64,000 nucleotides of DNA from assembly GCF_901709675.1 (NCBI RefSeq), contig NC_051087.1:10378884-10442883 (forward strand). Reading direction: 5' to 3'. The position numbers were made by a program, and so were the translations under genes. This DNA is from Syngnathus acus. Taxonomy: Eukaryota > Chordata > Actinopteri > Syngnathiformes > Syngnathidae. A model generated the notes under the pieces. That model was not told the DNA's origin. It saw only the letters and a list, made by a program, of their open reading frames with translations, and did not search any database. Shown one piece after another: positions 11,328 through 22,804 of the stretch (its first letter is position 1; each line of letters starts with the position of its first letter).

Positions 11328-14300
11328 GAAACCAAAGAAATCAGAAACTTAAAGGACATTCTCAAAATACAACTACTAATTAGGACATCTTTTATGAATT
11401 TCATAAATGTTAATGAAATCAGGCAATTTTAAATAAATATGTCTAAGGAGTGCAGTTAGGGACCATATTACTCATCTGCCATTGCTGGCGTGAGCTACTG
11501 TACAGACGAGAGGAACACATCAGAACAGGACAGGCTGTACTACATGGGCAGATTAGGATCATCAAGATAACTCTGAGGGAGGATGTTATGATGGAAGAAC
11601 CTGATCCGTGTAATATTCTTAAACTTTGCCTCTGATTTATTCTGAAAATGACTGTGGAAGTAACACTTGACATAACCAACAAAAAGTTAAAGAGAACACA
11701 ATTGGACACTTTACTGGCACTGTTTGATGAAAAACAATCATGGCTTTGAATCATAACTTGCACTCGACCAAATACCAACAACCCTCATTGTCTTTGTGCT
11801 CCTACCAGTCTGGCGGACATGGTGAAGCTGGATATGTGGCATAAAATATGTGGGAAATATTCTAAGGCTTTTGTGTCCTGGCAGGGAACCATCTAATCTT
11901 TTGGCTATAGCTCTGCCTTAGATAGCAGGTCTGAAAGGCTGTTAAGCAGAATAGGACAAAAGGGACTCTTAATTTCCAATACGGATCTGTCGGTTGTCAA
12001 AACAATTATCAGATCAGGAGGTATCAGACAACTGTCAGAGCACAACCCCAGGACAAAGCCACTATTGTATCTTAAGGAAATCTACATGCTCTTGGTCATA
12101 GAGGCAGGGAGGAGTAGGTAGAGTCCATCATGCGGTTGTAAAGAAGTATGCTAAATTTTCATCCCACTGGTTAGAACGTGGGTGCATGTTTTTTCACAGT
12201 CCGCATGTTCTTATAATTTTATCACTCAGATGTGCGGCAGCACGCCCCTGACAGTATTCACCACCGATTTGCACTTGCGTTGAGATTAAGTGCTGGTGAC
12301 AAAGAAAGATGCCTGCAGGACTCTTCAAATAGCCATCCTCACACAACGTGATATGGACAATACTGGGAGCAGCTAGGAGATGATATGCCAGCCTAAGCAC
12401 AGGGACAAAAGGCAAAGAGTCTGGGCTTGGGCAAGATGGTGAAGCAAAGTGGGCAAGCATGATAAGTATGACAAATGGACAGACAAGCAGAGGGTAGGAG
12501 AGTGGCTGGAAAAAAAGAAGAACCAGACAGGAGGGAGGGCAACGAGATGTTGAAAGGGATGAGGAGGCCGTGCATGAAAGGGCGGATGGAACAAGAGGGG
12601 GACGGGCTGGGGCCAGTGAGGGGTTGAAGGGGTGACGAGGGGAAGTTTGAAGTAAAACTGTTGGGACATGTGTGACATTAGGACATTGGGGCACAGGCAG
12701 GAGTTGTGTCATTGGTTCTTTGACTGGTGCCGAGCCCGGGAGAAGTAACGCGTTGTAACAGTGGCGGAATGGTCACTGTATGTCACTGCCCTTTCCATCA
12801 GATGCCCTGTAATGACATGTCAAAACAGTTAAAGAGGCCGCCTGTTGAAATGTTGCCGATGACTAAATGTCCCCTGGCTGACATCGAAGGCTGTTTTGGT
12901 CAAGACTTCATTTCATCATTTAAATAAAACCCTATTTAACAGGAAAGAAAACGTCTAAGCCAAGCTTGAAAAACATAACAAGTGTCGATGTGACAAGGCC
13001 CAGTGTTTGGTGGCTATAGGCTGTTGAGACAAAGCAGCGGCCCTGGGCCATATAAACAAAATCCCTACGAGGAAAAAATGCCAGTGTACCCCAGACGTTC
13101 CTTCCAAGAAATGTGACGTGACAAGAAACAGATGCAGGTTCAAGCCGTGGCCTTTCAGGCCTTGCTGAATCCTTCACCAATCCATAAAATACAGAGTGGT
13201 TGAGAAATGTTGACAGGTTTCCTTCTTTGCACCAGAAAGTAAAAATAATCATTTTTAAAAAATCATTTATATTATGACATAAAGATGGTAATACATGCTT
13301 ACCTGACAAATGTAAAGATTTACTGGAGGGATACAAATAAAAAATGAACAATGTAATAAATCAAACAAAACATGGTTGTCTTCAAACTTAAAATAAATAT
13401 AATAAATGGAATATAATATAATAAAATAGATACACTTAGCAGCCATTATGTGCATGCAACCCTAACCTGTGCAATACAATGAGATCCAATGCAACTTTTT
13501 GATTTATAAAAATTATTCTTTTCTGTGATACTTAGTTTTGTTTAATACCGTCAGTCACTTATTATTTTTTGTAGCTGTGTACGACAGTGACAAACCGCAC
13601 TGCAACACAGCGATTGATATTTCTAATTCATTGCCCGTCTCATTAATAAGGTCATAAGAATGGTGAAACAAGTACTGTGATCAAATTTGACGCATTGAAT
13701 AAAACAATAAAGGACTTGCCATTAGTATCTTGGTAAAGATATTTTGGTAATGTTATATTACAACCCTGTGGTGTGTGTCAATCACACATTGACACAAAAT
13801 ATCGGGTGGATCTGTGATCGTCCTGGCTAACTTTACACCAACTTACACCTGCTTCTGCACGGTAACAATTCTGTTGAATTGAGTCTGTATTCGGCAGCAT
13901 CAAAACCTGTGTGTCCTTCGTTGTGCATGACGCACAAACCAACAGCAGACAATAAGTGAGACTTGCTAAACCCAATGTCACCCAAGCACAACTGTTTCAA
14001 TCGCAAACTGGCCTTGGGTCACACAGTTAACTGTGGTATTTATCCTTCAGACTTAAATATGGAGTTAAGGGGGGTTGGCGGTGGGTGGAATGTGGAAAAC
14101 TGATAAAAGAAGACATTTCAAACTTTATTAACTATGGCCTTCGCGGGGATTAAGTCTTTGTTCTCCAAACACTTAACAATCTATAATGATCAGGGCCAGA
14201 CATGTTTGTGCACAGACGGCTCAAACGCTGCTCAAAAGGAGAAAAAAGACCAGAGACCCCTATTCTCTTCTCTCTGCATCTTTGAGGGCCTTTTGCTATT

Positions 14301-16601
14301 TGTGTGTCTGTTCCTTAATCTGGTCCGCATTCAAGCAGCTCATCTTGAAGGAGACACATTTTTGAGGTCTGGGAGTGTTTTTACGAACGTGCATCGAGGT
14401 GAGTTCAGGTCATCTACTTGATGGATTGCAAAATAAACAATGATGCCTGATTAACAACACGACAATTGATTTCAGTCATTTATTGGCACCATAGGAAAGC
14501 AAAGGTCATATGTCAGCGAAACACTTTATTACTGCAAATAAGACGCGTTTGCCCTCGCAATTCCGAGGCTCCTTTTCCACTCGTAAGGCTCCGACAAATA
14601 CCAATCTTAGCAACATATCAAATTATTTGGAATATGAGGGCCAGGGGAGAAAAACAGTTTCCTTCTTGAACTCCATGTCCTCCTTCCTCCCTCCCGATGG
14701 TGGACTCCCACAGTCCTGAGGCCTTTGTGTCTGTCTCCTCTTTATGAATAGAGGCTTAAAGATGGCCTGAAGCAATGCAATGCGTCTTCTGCTCCCTCAT
14801 TGATAGCCAATGCATAATTCATTTATTTTCATCACTTCATCAGATGTGCATAAGCCTTACCCGTTATTTCTTCAGGGTGGGGGGGGGCATTTATTATGTT
14901 TTCGCCATCATTACTTCTCTCTGCTCATACGAAACATATTTGCTCTATTCAAGTCATTTGTGGCCTCTCAACTTTATCAAGGATGCCTCTGAGATGAAAG
15001 CCAGCTTTCATTATTGATTATCAGAGGGATTATCTCTCAGTGAAAGTTAAGGTTATCCCCTCCCTCCGCATGCTACCAGTCCTTTTTATCAGATGTGTCA
15101 TCTCACGCTATATGTTGCTTAGAGGCTTTTGTGCGGAAGCAAAGACATGACAACTAATGTTGGATTCCTCCATTATGTTCTTATCGTCATATATTTTCTT
15201 TGTCTCTTTCAAACTAATATATCAGCCACCCAACCCCCCACTTATGAAAAAAATAGCTTCTTTTGTGACCCATATGCAAGACGCAGGACAAAGAATTGGA
15301 AACTCTATATCCTGGGTCCACATCCCTGTGTGTAAGTCAGAGCCCTGGTCCAATTATCTATTGCTCTCTCCCCTACCTTTCTCTACTTTAAATGAAAGAC
15401 AAACAAAAAGCCCAAAAGCAGCTGGCTCGCCGTGCACTTCTTGTTGAAAAAGCAGCTCTCCCGACCTGCTCTTCACCCATTGCCCGCAAGTCTCCAGTCT
15501 TGACCGTACATTATCTTCCACACTCAATGTTCCTCTTCCTTCACTCTCCTTCCCTCGTCTCCCCCTTGCTCTACCTCACCAAGAATAAAGCAGTCCTAAT
15601 GACTGCGGGCTCTCAAGGGCCTGCTGGTGCCCGGGTGCTCGAAAATGCGGCATTGTGGTAAAAGGGGGGCATATCCTCCTTCTTTTCCTCCACTTTTATC
15701 ATAGGTGAGAATAAAAGGTCAAGAGGGGTTAATGTGCTGCTGTTGCACAGAGATTTGGGCTATTGCCATGACTGCAAGCAGGCCAAATACCATGGTACAA
15801 ATACTTCCACCAAAAAGTGTTGATTTGTTTGTTTGACCTCTGGGGTTTTTTATATTCAAAATTGAGAGGTTCAGCTTTGACTCTTCAATCTCCTGAGGTT
15901 ACCAACTGACGTATCCAATCTGAAACTTGCTACAGATGTGCCTGTGTTTATAGAAAGATTCAGAACTTGAGACTTACCGTTTGATTTGATTTTTGAACAG
16001 TCTTAAAAGTACAATAAGGTTTAATTACGGGGTTGTAATATATCAAATTTACACAAAAAAATGCATATATATCATCGATATAATACAGATCTCGCGCATA
16101 TAAAGTACAGATTTTTTGTGATTGTGGCTGGCTTGCAAGTTCTTCACATTTTTCTCAGAAGGATAGTGTAAAGTAAATGCGTCTGTTCCGTCTGTTGCCA
16201 TCAAGAAAGTTTACATGCATGTTTTGAGTCACAGTTTAATGCTATTCAAGATAATGAACTAGTAGTCAAACTAAACTAAACAAAAAAGTAAACCTCCTCC
16301 ATTCACATTGTAGTCCAGGACACAACATGGAACTGAGTTCCCCAACTCCCTCAAGTCCCAAGCAACCATCCAAAACAGAATTTTTCCAATGAAAACAATT
16401 TCTTCATAATTGCTTTACCGTTTTGTTTTTTTCAACTTAACTAAACGAAAAGGATTTTGTGTGAACCAAGGCCAAAATAACAAACAATACTGGCTTGAAA
16501 AGTAAAGTTTGTAACCTACATCCTTAAAAACGCTGCATTAAAAATTGGATTTACTCAGGAAGTTGGATTAATTCGACCCAATTTTGGACTGTTTTGCAAA
16601 A
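11328..16601. other. Intergenic DNA, no gene seen
   Basis: The longest open frame outside the bcl11a exon lies here on the minus strand at 12194-12712 (172 codons). Its Ser/Pro/Leu-rich product simply mirrors a purine-rich plus strand, so I do not call it a gene. The stretch holds a G-run cluster at 12597-12642 and a motif-rich candidate element near 14740-15060. Confidence 0.65.
12597..12642 (+). other. Putative G-quadruplex motif on the plus strand
   Basis: Six guanine runs of 3-5 bases (12597-12601, 12604-12606, 12609-12612, 12620-12623, 12629-12632, 12639-12642) are separated by loops of 2, 2, 7, 5 and 6 bases. This satisfies the usual G3+N1-7 rule with runs to spare. Confidence 0.7.
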
Positions 16602-16689
16602 AGAAAAAAAAAGAAAAAAGAAGAAGTTGGGTTTTTTTGTACTGAAAAAAAGAAAGAAAAAAAGAAGAAGTTGGGTTGTTTTGTACTGA
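16602..16689. repeat. Two-copy 44-bp tandem duplication
   Basis: GAAGAAGTTGGG...GTACTGA occurs at 16620-16645 and again at 16664-16689, exactly 44 bases later. Each copy is preceded by an A-rich AAAG tract. The copies differ at a T-run position and in the A tract. Confidence 0.85.
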
Positions 16690-17978
16690 GCAAGAAAGTG
16701 GCAACAAATACCAAGGAATACATTTAAAAATTGTTAAATCTGTTTAAAGTGTGTGAGCAGCTATGTGGCAGGAGTAAACATGTAAACAGAATGTATGATT
16801 TTACATGATGTTTTTATATCACAGATTTTGACCTATTGCAGATGGGTCTGGGATGTATCCCTGCGAATGGGAGTTCACAAATTGGCTTGATGAAAATTTG
16901 ATTATATATTACTCATATAAAACCGAGAAGCAAAAATGTTGTTTGATGAGTTTTGGTGCATTCGACTTGGAGGTTTTACTGTACGCTTTCATCATGAGAA
17001 GCAGAACAACTGTCGACAAACGTACATTCTGCAGAACTGACCAAATCAATCATTTATATATACCCTGCAAGGCTTCATGGGTTGTTGTTGTTTTTTAAAT
17101 CCTACTTCAACAATAAATGAATTTGTTTCTGTTTCACCGACAACTTGGACAACTGCAGGCGAGTTTAAAGTAATTAATTTCAAAGGCTGAGAGTTAATGA
17201 CAAATTATTTTCTTACGTAATTTGCATTTTGATAAGTTCCATTTTTTTCGTTAACATCGCAGTGGCTTTACTCAACATTCTCACTTTAATATCAATATGG
17301 ATCAAAACCATTTCATCAAGCTTTTCTGCAGTCCTTCCAGCGTTGTTAAGGCTCCGAGGACAACAACAAAGTGATTTCCCCCACCCCAGCACCAGGTTAG
17401 CACGGAAAAAAAGTGCAGTTATTCCTGCGCTAAATTCACATCAAACACAAGGGGCTCCAAGTGAGAGAAGATGAAAGAAGCAGGCCTGACCCGGAAGATT
17501 AGACCAACACTGCTGCCAGCTCTGCGGCACCCAGGGGCCATTCTCACTACGGGATTCTACCCCTCCTCTTCATAAAACACAATAGACTTTAGCATAGAAC
17601 AAGCCTGGAAAAAGAGGGTAAAATATGAGGAAAGAAGGAGATAAAGACGCAGGCGGGGGAGGAACCGAGACACGTTGTAAAGGAGCAGAATGAGGTGGAC
17701 AAAGAAGGAAGGGAGAAGGATGAGCTGAAAAGACCAAGGAAGAATAATGCAGCATAATTTCCACAATGCAAAACTGGTGCAAGACTACCCCAACCTACTT
17801 TTTTCCCATCCTCTGACAGATAGCAGTGAGGCGAGGAATAAGGCTGATTATCATAATTGCTTAAAGTGTGTGTGAATATTCATGATTTTTACAGCCTTAT
17901 TATAGCAACAAATCCACACCACAATGAATGTAAATGCATTGTGATATTTAACGCAGCGCAATGCCCTCAATCCTTGTC
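16690..17978. other. Intergenic DNA, no gene seen
   Basis: AT-rich unique sequence up to a TG microsatellite. The GA-rich stretch 17590-17740 generates Leu/Ser-rich antisense frames that are not genes. Confidence 0.6.
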
Positions 17979-18042
17979 TGTGCGTGTGTGTGTGTGTGTG
18001 TGTGCGTGTGTGTGTGTGCGTGCGTGCGTGTGTGTGTGTGTG
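17979..18042. repeat. (TG)n microsatellite with TGCG interruptions
   Basis: About 64 bases of alternating TG with several CG-containing units. This alternating purine-pyrimidine pattern can adopt Z-DNA. Confidence 0.95.
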
Positions 18043-19471
18043 GACTGCAGCTGTGGGTGTCAAGGTTGGGTGCTATCTCTAACCGGCCCTCATCAGATGG
18101 CTGAGCTGTTCCCATGCGTCACACACGTAGGAGAGAAAGGAGAACGTTAGAGGGAAGTACAGGAATAAAACGACAATAGCCACACTGGGAAAAGAAAAAA
18201 TCAATCAGCCGAGAGGGCGAGGAGAATAATTTGTGGGAAAGTGATTAAAAAAACAAAAAAAAAGAGGTCATTTATGCTAAAAAAAACATAACTTTTCTTA
18301 TCACAAGTTATGTGTCTAAAAAGGGAGGCTCGAAACATTTTGCATGTCAAAATTAGATTTAGGAAACTTACTGCACATAAAACATCCAAGACACATATTG
18401 ACCAAACTTCTAAGACATACTTCTCGATTACACTTAGTTCCCCCGAATATTAATTTTCAGCCAACAAAGACATATTTAACAACTTCAGGGAAAGTTACAT
18501 GATGGCATGAGTGGAGTAATTTGGCATGTGTGAGCCTTCAGCCCCATCAAGCACCTTGAACTTCTCGAGACAGCGAGCCAACGTCAGAGACCACATCATT
18601 TTATTCTTGATGACATTTCCACAGATCCAAAATCCTGTACAAGGTCTTCCCAGAAGAATGGAAGCTGTTAAAGGGGGGGCGAACCGACATATTAATTTTC
18701 AATTCCTTAGGTTATAATATACAGCTGTCTCAATACTTTTGTCGATGTTTTTGACGTTGTATAAAAAAAAAAAAAATCCCCTCCCCACTAAAAATACAAC
18801 ACACACAAAGGCCCCCCTCCTCCTGACGTGCCCATGCATCTGAGGTGCCAGATGGCACAGGACAAGCCCTCCGGAGGGGAAGACAGTGTGGTGACCCCCC
18901 CCCCCCCCTCCCTCTCTCACCCACACTTTCTCACACACTCAAGCGCAAGCGAGTGGGGGAGTGGACGTTATCAGCGATGCCCGTCAAAGCATTCACACAT
19001 AGACTACGTACTCACTAACACTGAAGATGCAGCGATATCAAGGCATGTCTTAACATATTCGGAGGCAGGCGAAGAATTTGAATGGCCCTTGGGCCTGTTG
19101 CACCACTGTACGGACATTGCCCAACATCAAACATTGACTTTGTCTCACGATCCGTCCTCTCCGACATGATGATGCTATCTCATCTCCACCTGCACGCTAT
19201 AACGCTGACCCGCACCGAGAGCTGCGCTGTGCGGCAACAGGACCCGTGAATGCTGTCCAAAACCATTCATGGGGGGGAGTGGTGGCTGTTTTGGGTGAAT
19301 AGTTCATGAGAGAGGAGTTTTCCGTTGGGGGAAGAAATGAAGCATGTTGCCAGTCATTTGAATCAAAATGTCACTATGCGTGGTATAGAAAGTATGGGGT
19401 TGTAAAAGCAAAGCTCAAAATAAGCGGTTTGTGAGTAAAAAAGTTTGATTTTTAATCTAACTAAAACACAT
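18043..19471. other. Intergenic DNA, no gene seen
   Basis: Contains a 14-base C homopolymer at 18895-18908 followed by a CT-rich tract, and A-rich runs near 18250-18290 and 18764-18776. No coding evidence. Confidence 0.6.
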
Positions 19472-19570
19472 TGAGGCGCCACTGGTTAAGCACGTCCACC
19501 CCGCAAGTCAGAGGTGCAGGGTTTGATTCCGGCTCTGGTCTTTCTGTGTGGAGTTTGACTGCCTGTGCCC
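19472..19570 (+). mobile_element. Decayed tRNA-like SINE or SINE-like dispersed repeat, copy 1
   Basis: The order ACTGGTTAAGCACGTCC (A-box-like), GGGTTTGATTCC (B-box-like), then GGCTCTGGTCTTTCTGTGTG and GAGTTTG matches a very common fish repeat I know from memory. It has the look of a tRNA-derived pol III promoter followed by a family body. The body is lost after about 19570. A second degraded copy lies at 37728-37805. I cannot name the family with certainty. Confidence 0.65.
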
Positions 19571-22443
19571 CAAGCCGTCATATGAGGAAATGCGGAGTAA
19601 AAGTCAAGTTGACTGAATTTGAATTTATGGGCATTTTTTCACAGTTACATGCCAAATATATGTGTTTTTCACCTTCCCAAGGTTTAAGAGCTTATTTGAT
19701 TTAGTCCTTTCCCTCCGTCTGGAGGCAGAGCCTGCACTGGGAGGACAAGCCAAGCCATCCCAAAGGGCTTCATCACTTATCAGCAGTCTTGTGAGATTCC
19801 ACTAAGATTCACCCCCTTATGAATAATCTCACCCACAGGCAAAATGGTGCATTGGAAGGAGGGGGAAGCGACAGATTATTTAGAAAGACACAGGCACGGT
19901 TGGTGATAGTTTGAGGGAGAATACGAATTAAAGCGAGTGAGGCAGAGAGCGAGATGGGATACGTGGTATGGAGAGAATAAAGGGAGCTGGAGGCTCTGAG
20001 GCGATGGAGGGCTGAGAGAAAGCAAAGTCTTTTGATGTATTTCCCTGTTCCAGTGCGGGCATGGGGTTGATGCTGGTGCTATAGCTCGCCCCTCTGCTCG
20101 AAGGGACTGACTGGTTTATTAAACGCTCCCAATGCCCCCGTGCCTTCGAGCATGATGGGATTAATGCTGGCATAACCCTTTACTTAATTTATTACAGGGG
20201 ACACTAGCTAATTTGATTTGATATTATTTTAATAAAGTTCTGTGATGATTTGGAAGATTGTTTCAGGCTATCAGAAATAATTTTCCAGTTATTACAACTG
20301 CTCAGGCAAGTCCTTTGATAGCGGCAGTCAGTCTTGCTGCATGCAGAATACATTAGCAGTACGCGTTAAGCCACTGGGGGAATGCTCATAATGAGAGCGC
20401 TCCGAATTGCTGAGTGTTGTGAAAAGGTGCTGTGGGCAGGCACCGTGGAAGTCAAACATGACACAAAAAAAAAAACAAGATGAAGGAAAAGACATGGACG
20501 AGCGAGGATGAGGCAGAACAGGAGGGGGCGACACGTTTGGTATGTGTTGAGCTCATGCGTGTCACCATTGTTAAATCTCAGAGGGCTACATGGTTATTTA
20601 AAGCCCTGCGACTAGCGTGGGTGTCCCTGAACAAGATGGGACCTTTTTTGTTTCGGCCTTGCCTGATCAGATGTGTTTGGCTTGGAAATTGTGCATCTTT
20701 TTCCTTGTTTTCCAATTTTGCATTTCAGATGCATTTTTAGCAGGTTTTGCATATTCCGCACAGTTCCTTTGTATATAGTTGTGAGCCCGTCCCAGTACAC
20801 CATTGTCCACGCCGTATTAGAATAATCCTGTTTTCCGCCAACCCTTCCGTTCACTTCGCACCGTGAGTCTTGCCAGTTGAAAATAATCCCGCTACTGTCT
20901 CTTTCCCAATTTACATATTCCTTAAAATAATTGAAGGGACTCGGGATGTCTCAAACTATTTCCTTAATCCTGCGTCCTGTGAACCCTGGAAGTTTTTGGA
21001 AGAGAAGTAGTGGGGTTAAGAAAGGGGGCTGAACTTACGTTAGTTGCAATGTTTTTGTTTTGCTTTTTCCTTAAACCTCAAATGACACACATTTCCCTCT
21101 GAAAAGATAAGCCCTCAGTCAAAGGCCGCGGGAGATGTCTGGGATCCTGTGAAAGAAGTGGGGGAATTACCTACTAGAGGTCTGGCATGAAGGGGGATGG
21201 AGAGGAAAAAAAGGTGGGGGGCAGTTGCTACCCTTATTCATTAGTCCGTCTGGGGTCCAAGGCGGGGTCACACAATGTGACGGTTGTTCTCCAGACCCCC
21301 AGACCCCAGCAGACACATTTAATGGCCGCCGTTTCCTCTCCAGACTGAGCGAGGAGTTGGGGGCGCTGGATGGGGGTGGCGTATGGGAGAAAGGTGACAA
21401 AGGGAGGTGGGCTTCGGGAGACTAAAGAGGGGAATGATGAAAAGGGTAAAGACGGAGAGTGAAAACATGTTCAAGTCCGTGGAGGAGAGTGGGGGGAGGA
21501 AACAAGTTTGGGAAAATGAAACAAAATAAGGTCATTGCAGACAGACCCGCACACTCAGAAACATCATAGAGGGTCATGCTCTCCTTCATACCTGCCACCA
21601 GATGGATTGTACAAAACCCACCTCATGGTGCCTTCTGATTTTTCACAACCTCCTATACACTTTAAAACAATTGTTGGGGTTGGAGTGCATGGTTATTATG
21701 GGCAGGTGGACCACCTCCGTAAAACCTTCAACCCTAAAAAAAAGGAAGTATTTTTGAAACAGCTCCCACCCGTCAGCATTGACATATCCATCTTTAAAAT
21801 GTGTCAACACATTTTGGTATGGTAATTATCCAAAAGTGAGAATGAAACTCTGTTTTCTGAAAATGGCATTCAAATGATATGCGTATCACATGGTGTTTTT
21901 GTTCCATATGTACGATTTAAGCAAGGCATTTGATAATGTCAAAATGTCAGAGGTTGCGGTAATAGCTAGCTTTCTCTTAAGTTCATTATGTCCGTTGAGC
22001 TATGCTGCTCCACTTTCAGTAGTATGGCCCCAGGCAGAAATCAATGTCCGCAACCAAGTAATCAAGGTTATAGAAAAGGGCATGCATTAACACGATTTCA
22101 CTGAAATATGCAGAGTTCATGTGCATATGTTCCTGGATTAAAGAAAAAAAATTGAAATGTCAAGAATAAATACATGCACCTCCAAGCTAAAACTCCTGAT
22201 CGGTTGATACTACTTATGTTGTGACTGGAAGGCTCAGCAGGGCGACTTTATGAAATGATCAGTCAACAAATTACATATTGCATTAATGATTTGGAACGGG
22301 GATATACAGTACACATTACAAATGTAATCTTTTGTTTGTCTTCATCAATCAGATATAGTGCTTGACCCTGAGATTTAACGCAATATTATGATATGGCATG
22401 CTTAGCGCATTGCATGAAAGGATGGGCTCTGAACATTTTCATA
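19571..22443. other. Intergenic DNA, no gene seen
   Basis: Unique sequence. G-rich/purine-rich patches occur at 21360-21500. The segment 20160-20420 is AT-motif-rich and repeat-free. No open frame resembles a known protein. Confidence 0.6.
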
Positions 22444-22610
22444 TAATTTGCATCATGGTTGTACTAAGTTCATCTTGTTTTTCCTTTTTAATCACTTCAC
22501 TGGTTCTTTTATATCAAACAAATTATTTTAGGTGCATTACCTGACATGTTTCGGACCTAAAATAATTTGTTTGATATAAAAGAACCAGTGAAGTAATTTG
22601 CATCATGGTT
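22444..22610. repeat. Perfect 40-bp inverted repeat flanked by a 17-bp direct repeat
   Basis: Arm 22494-22533 (ACTTCACTGG...TTTTAGGT) is exactly complementary, over all 40 bases, to arm 22555-22594. The 21-base spacer is 22534-22554. The 17-mer TAATTTGCATCATGGTT occurs at 22444-22460 and again at 22594-22610, overlapping the last base of the right arm. This arrangement fits a template switch (fold-back copying with return to an upstream repeat) better than an ordinary transposon, because 17 bases is too long for a usual target duplication. A small MITE is the alternative. Confidence 0.95.
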
Positions 22611-22775
22611 TGTGGCGGAATTAATTACTCCCGAGATCTCTTCAACATCCATTTCTGGAGGTTTGCTGTTAGTCGGAGGTAGTAATTTTTCACTTTATGC
22701 CACAACCAATTAGTTAAATTGCATTAGGCCGACTTTTTTGGAGCGCCCTCCTCGGCGGAAATGAGACAGCCGTGG

Positions 22776-22804
22776 ATATATATATATATATATATATATA
22801 AAAT
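22776..22804. repeat. (AT)n microsatellite
   Basis: About 14 AT units followed by AAATAAATAAAT. The sequence just left of it, GAGCGCCCTCCTCGGCGG, is GC-rich and could be the edge of an unrecognised element. Confidence 0.93.

Noticed and set aside
12194-12712. 172-codon minus-strand frame as a gene
   Set aside because: Its Ser/Pro/Leu content mirrors a purine-rich strand, overlapping frames are equally open, and no domain is visible.
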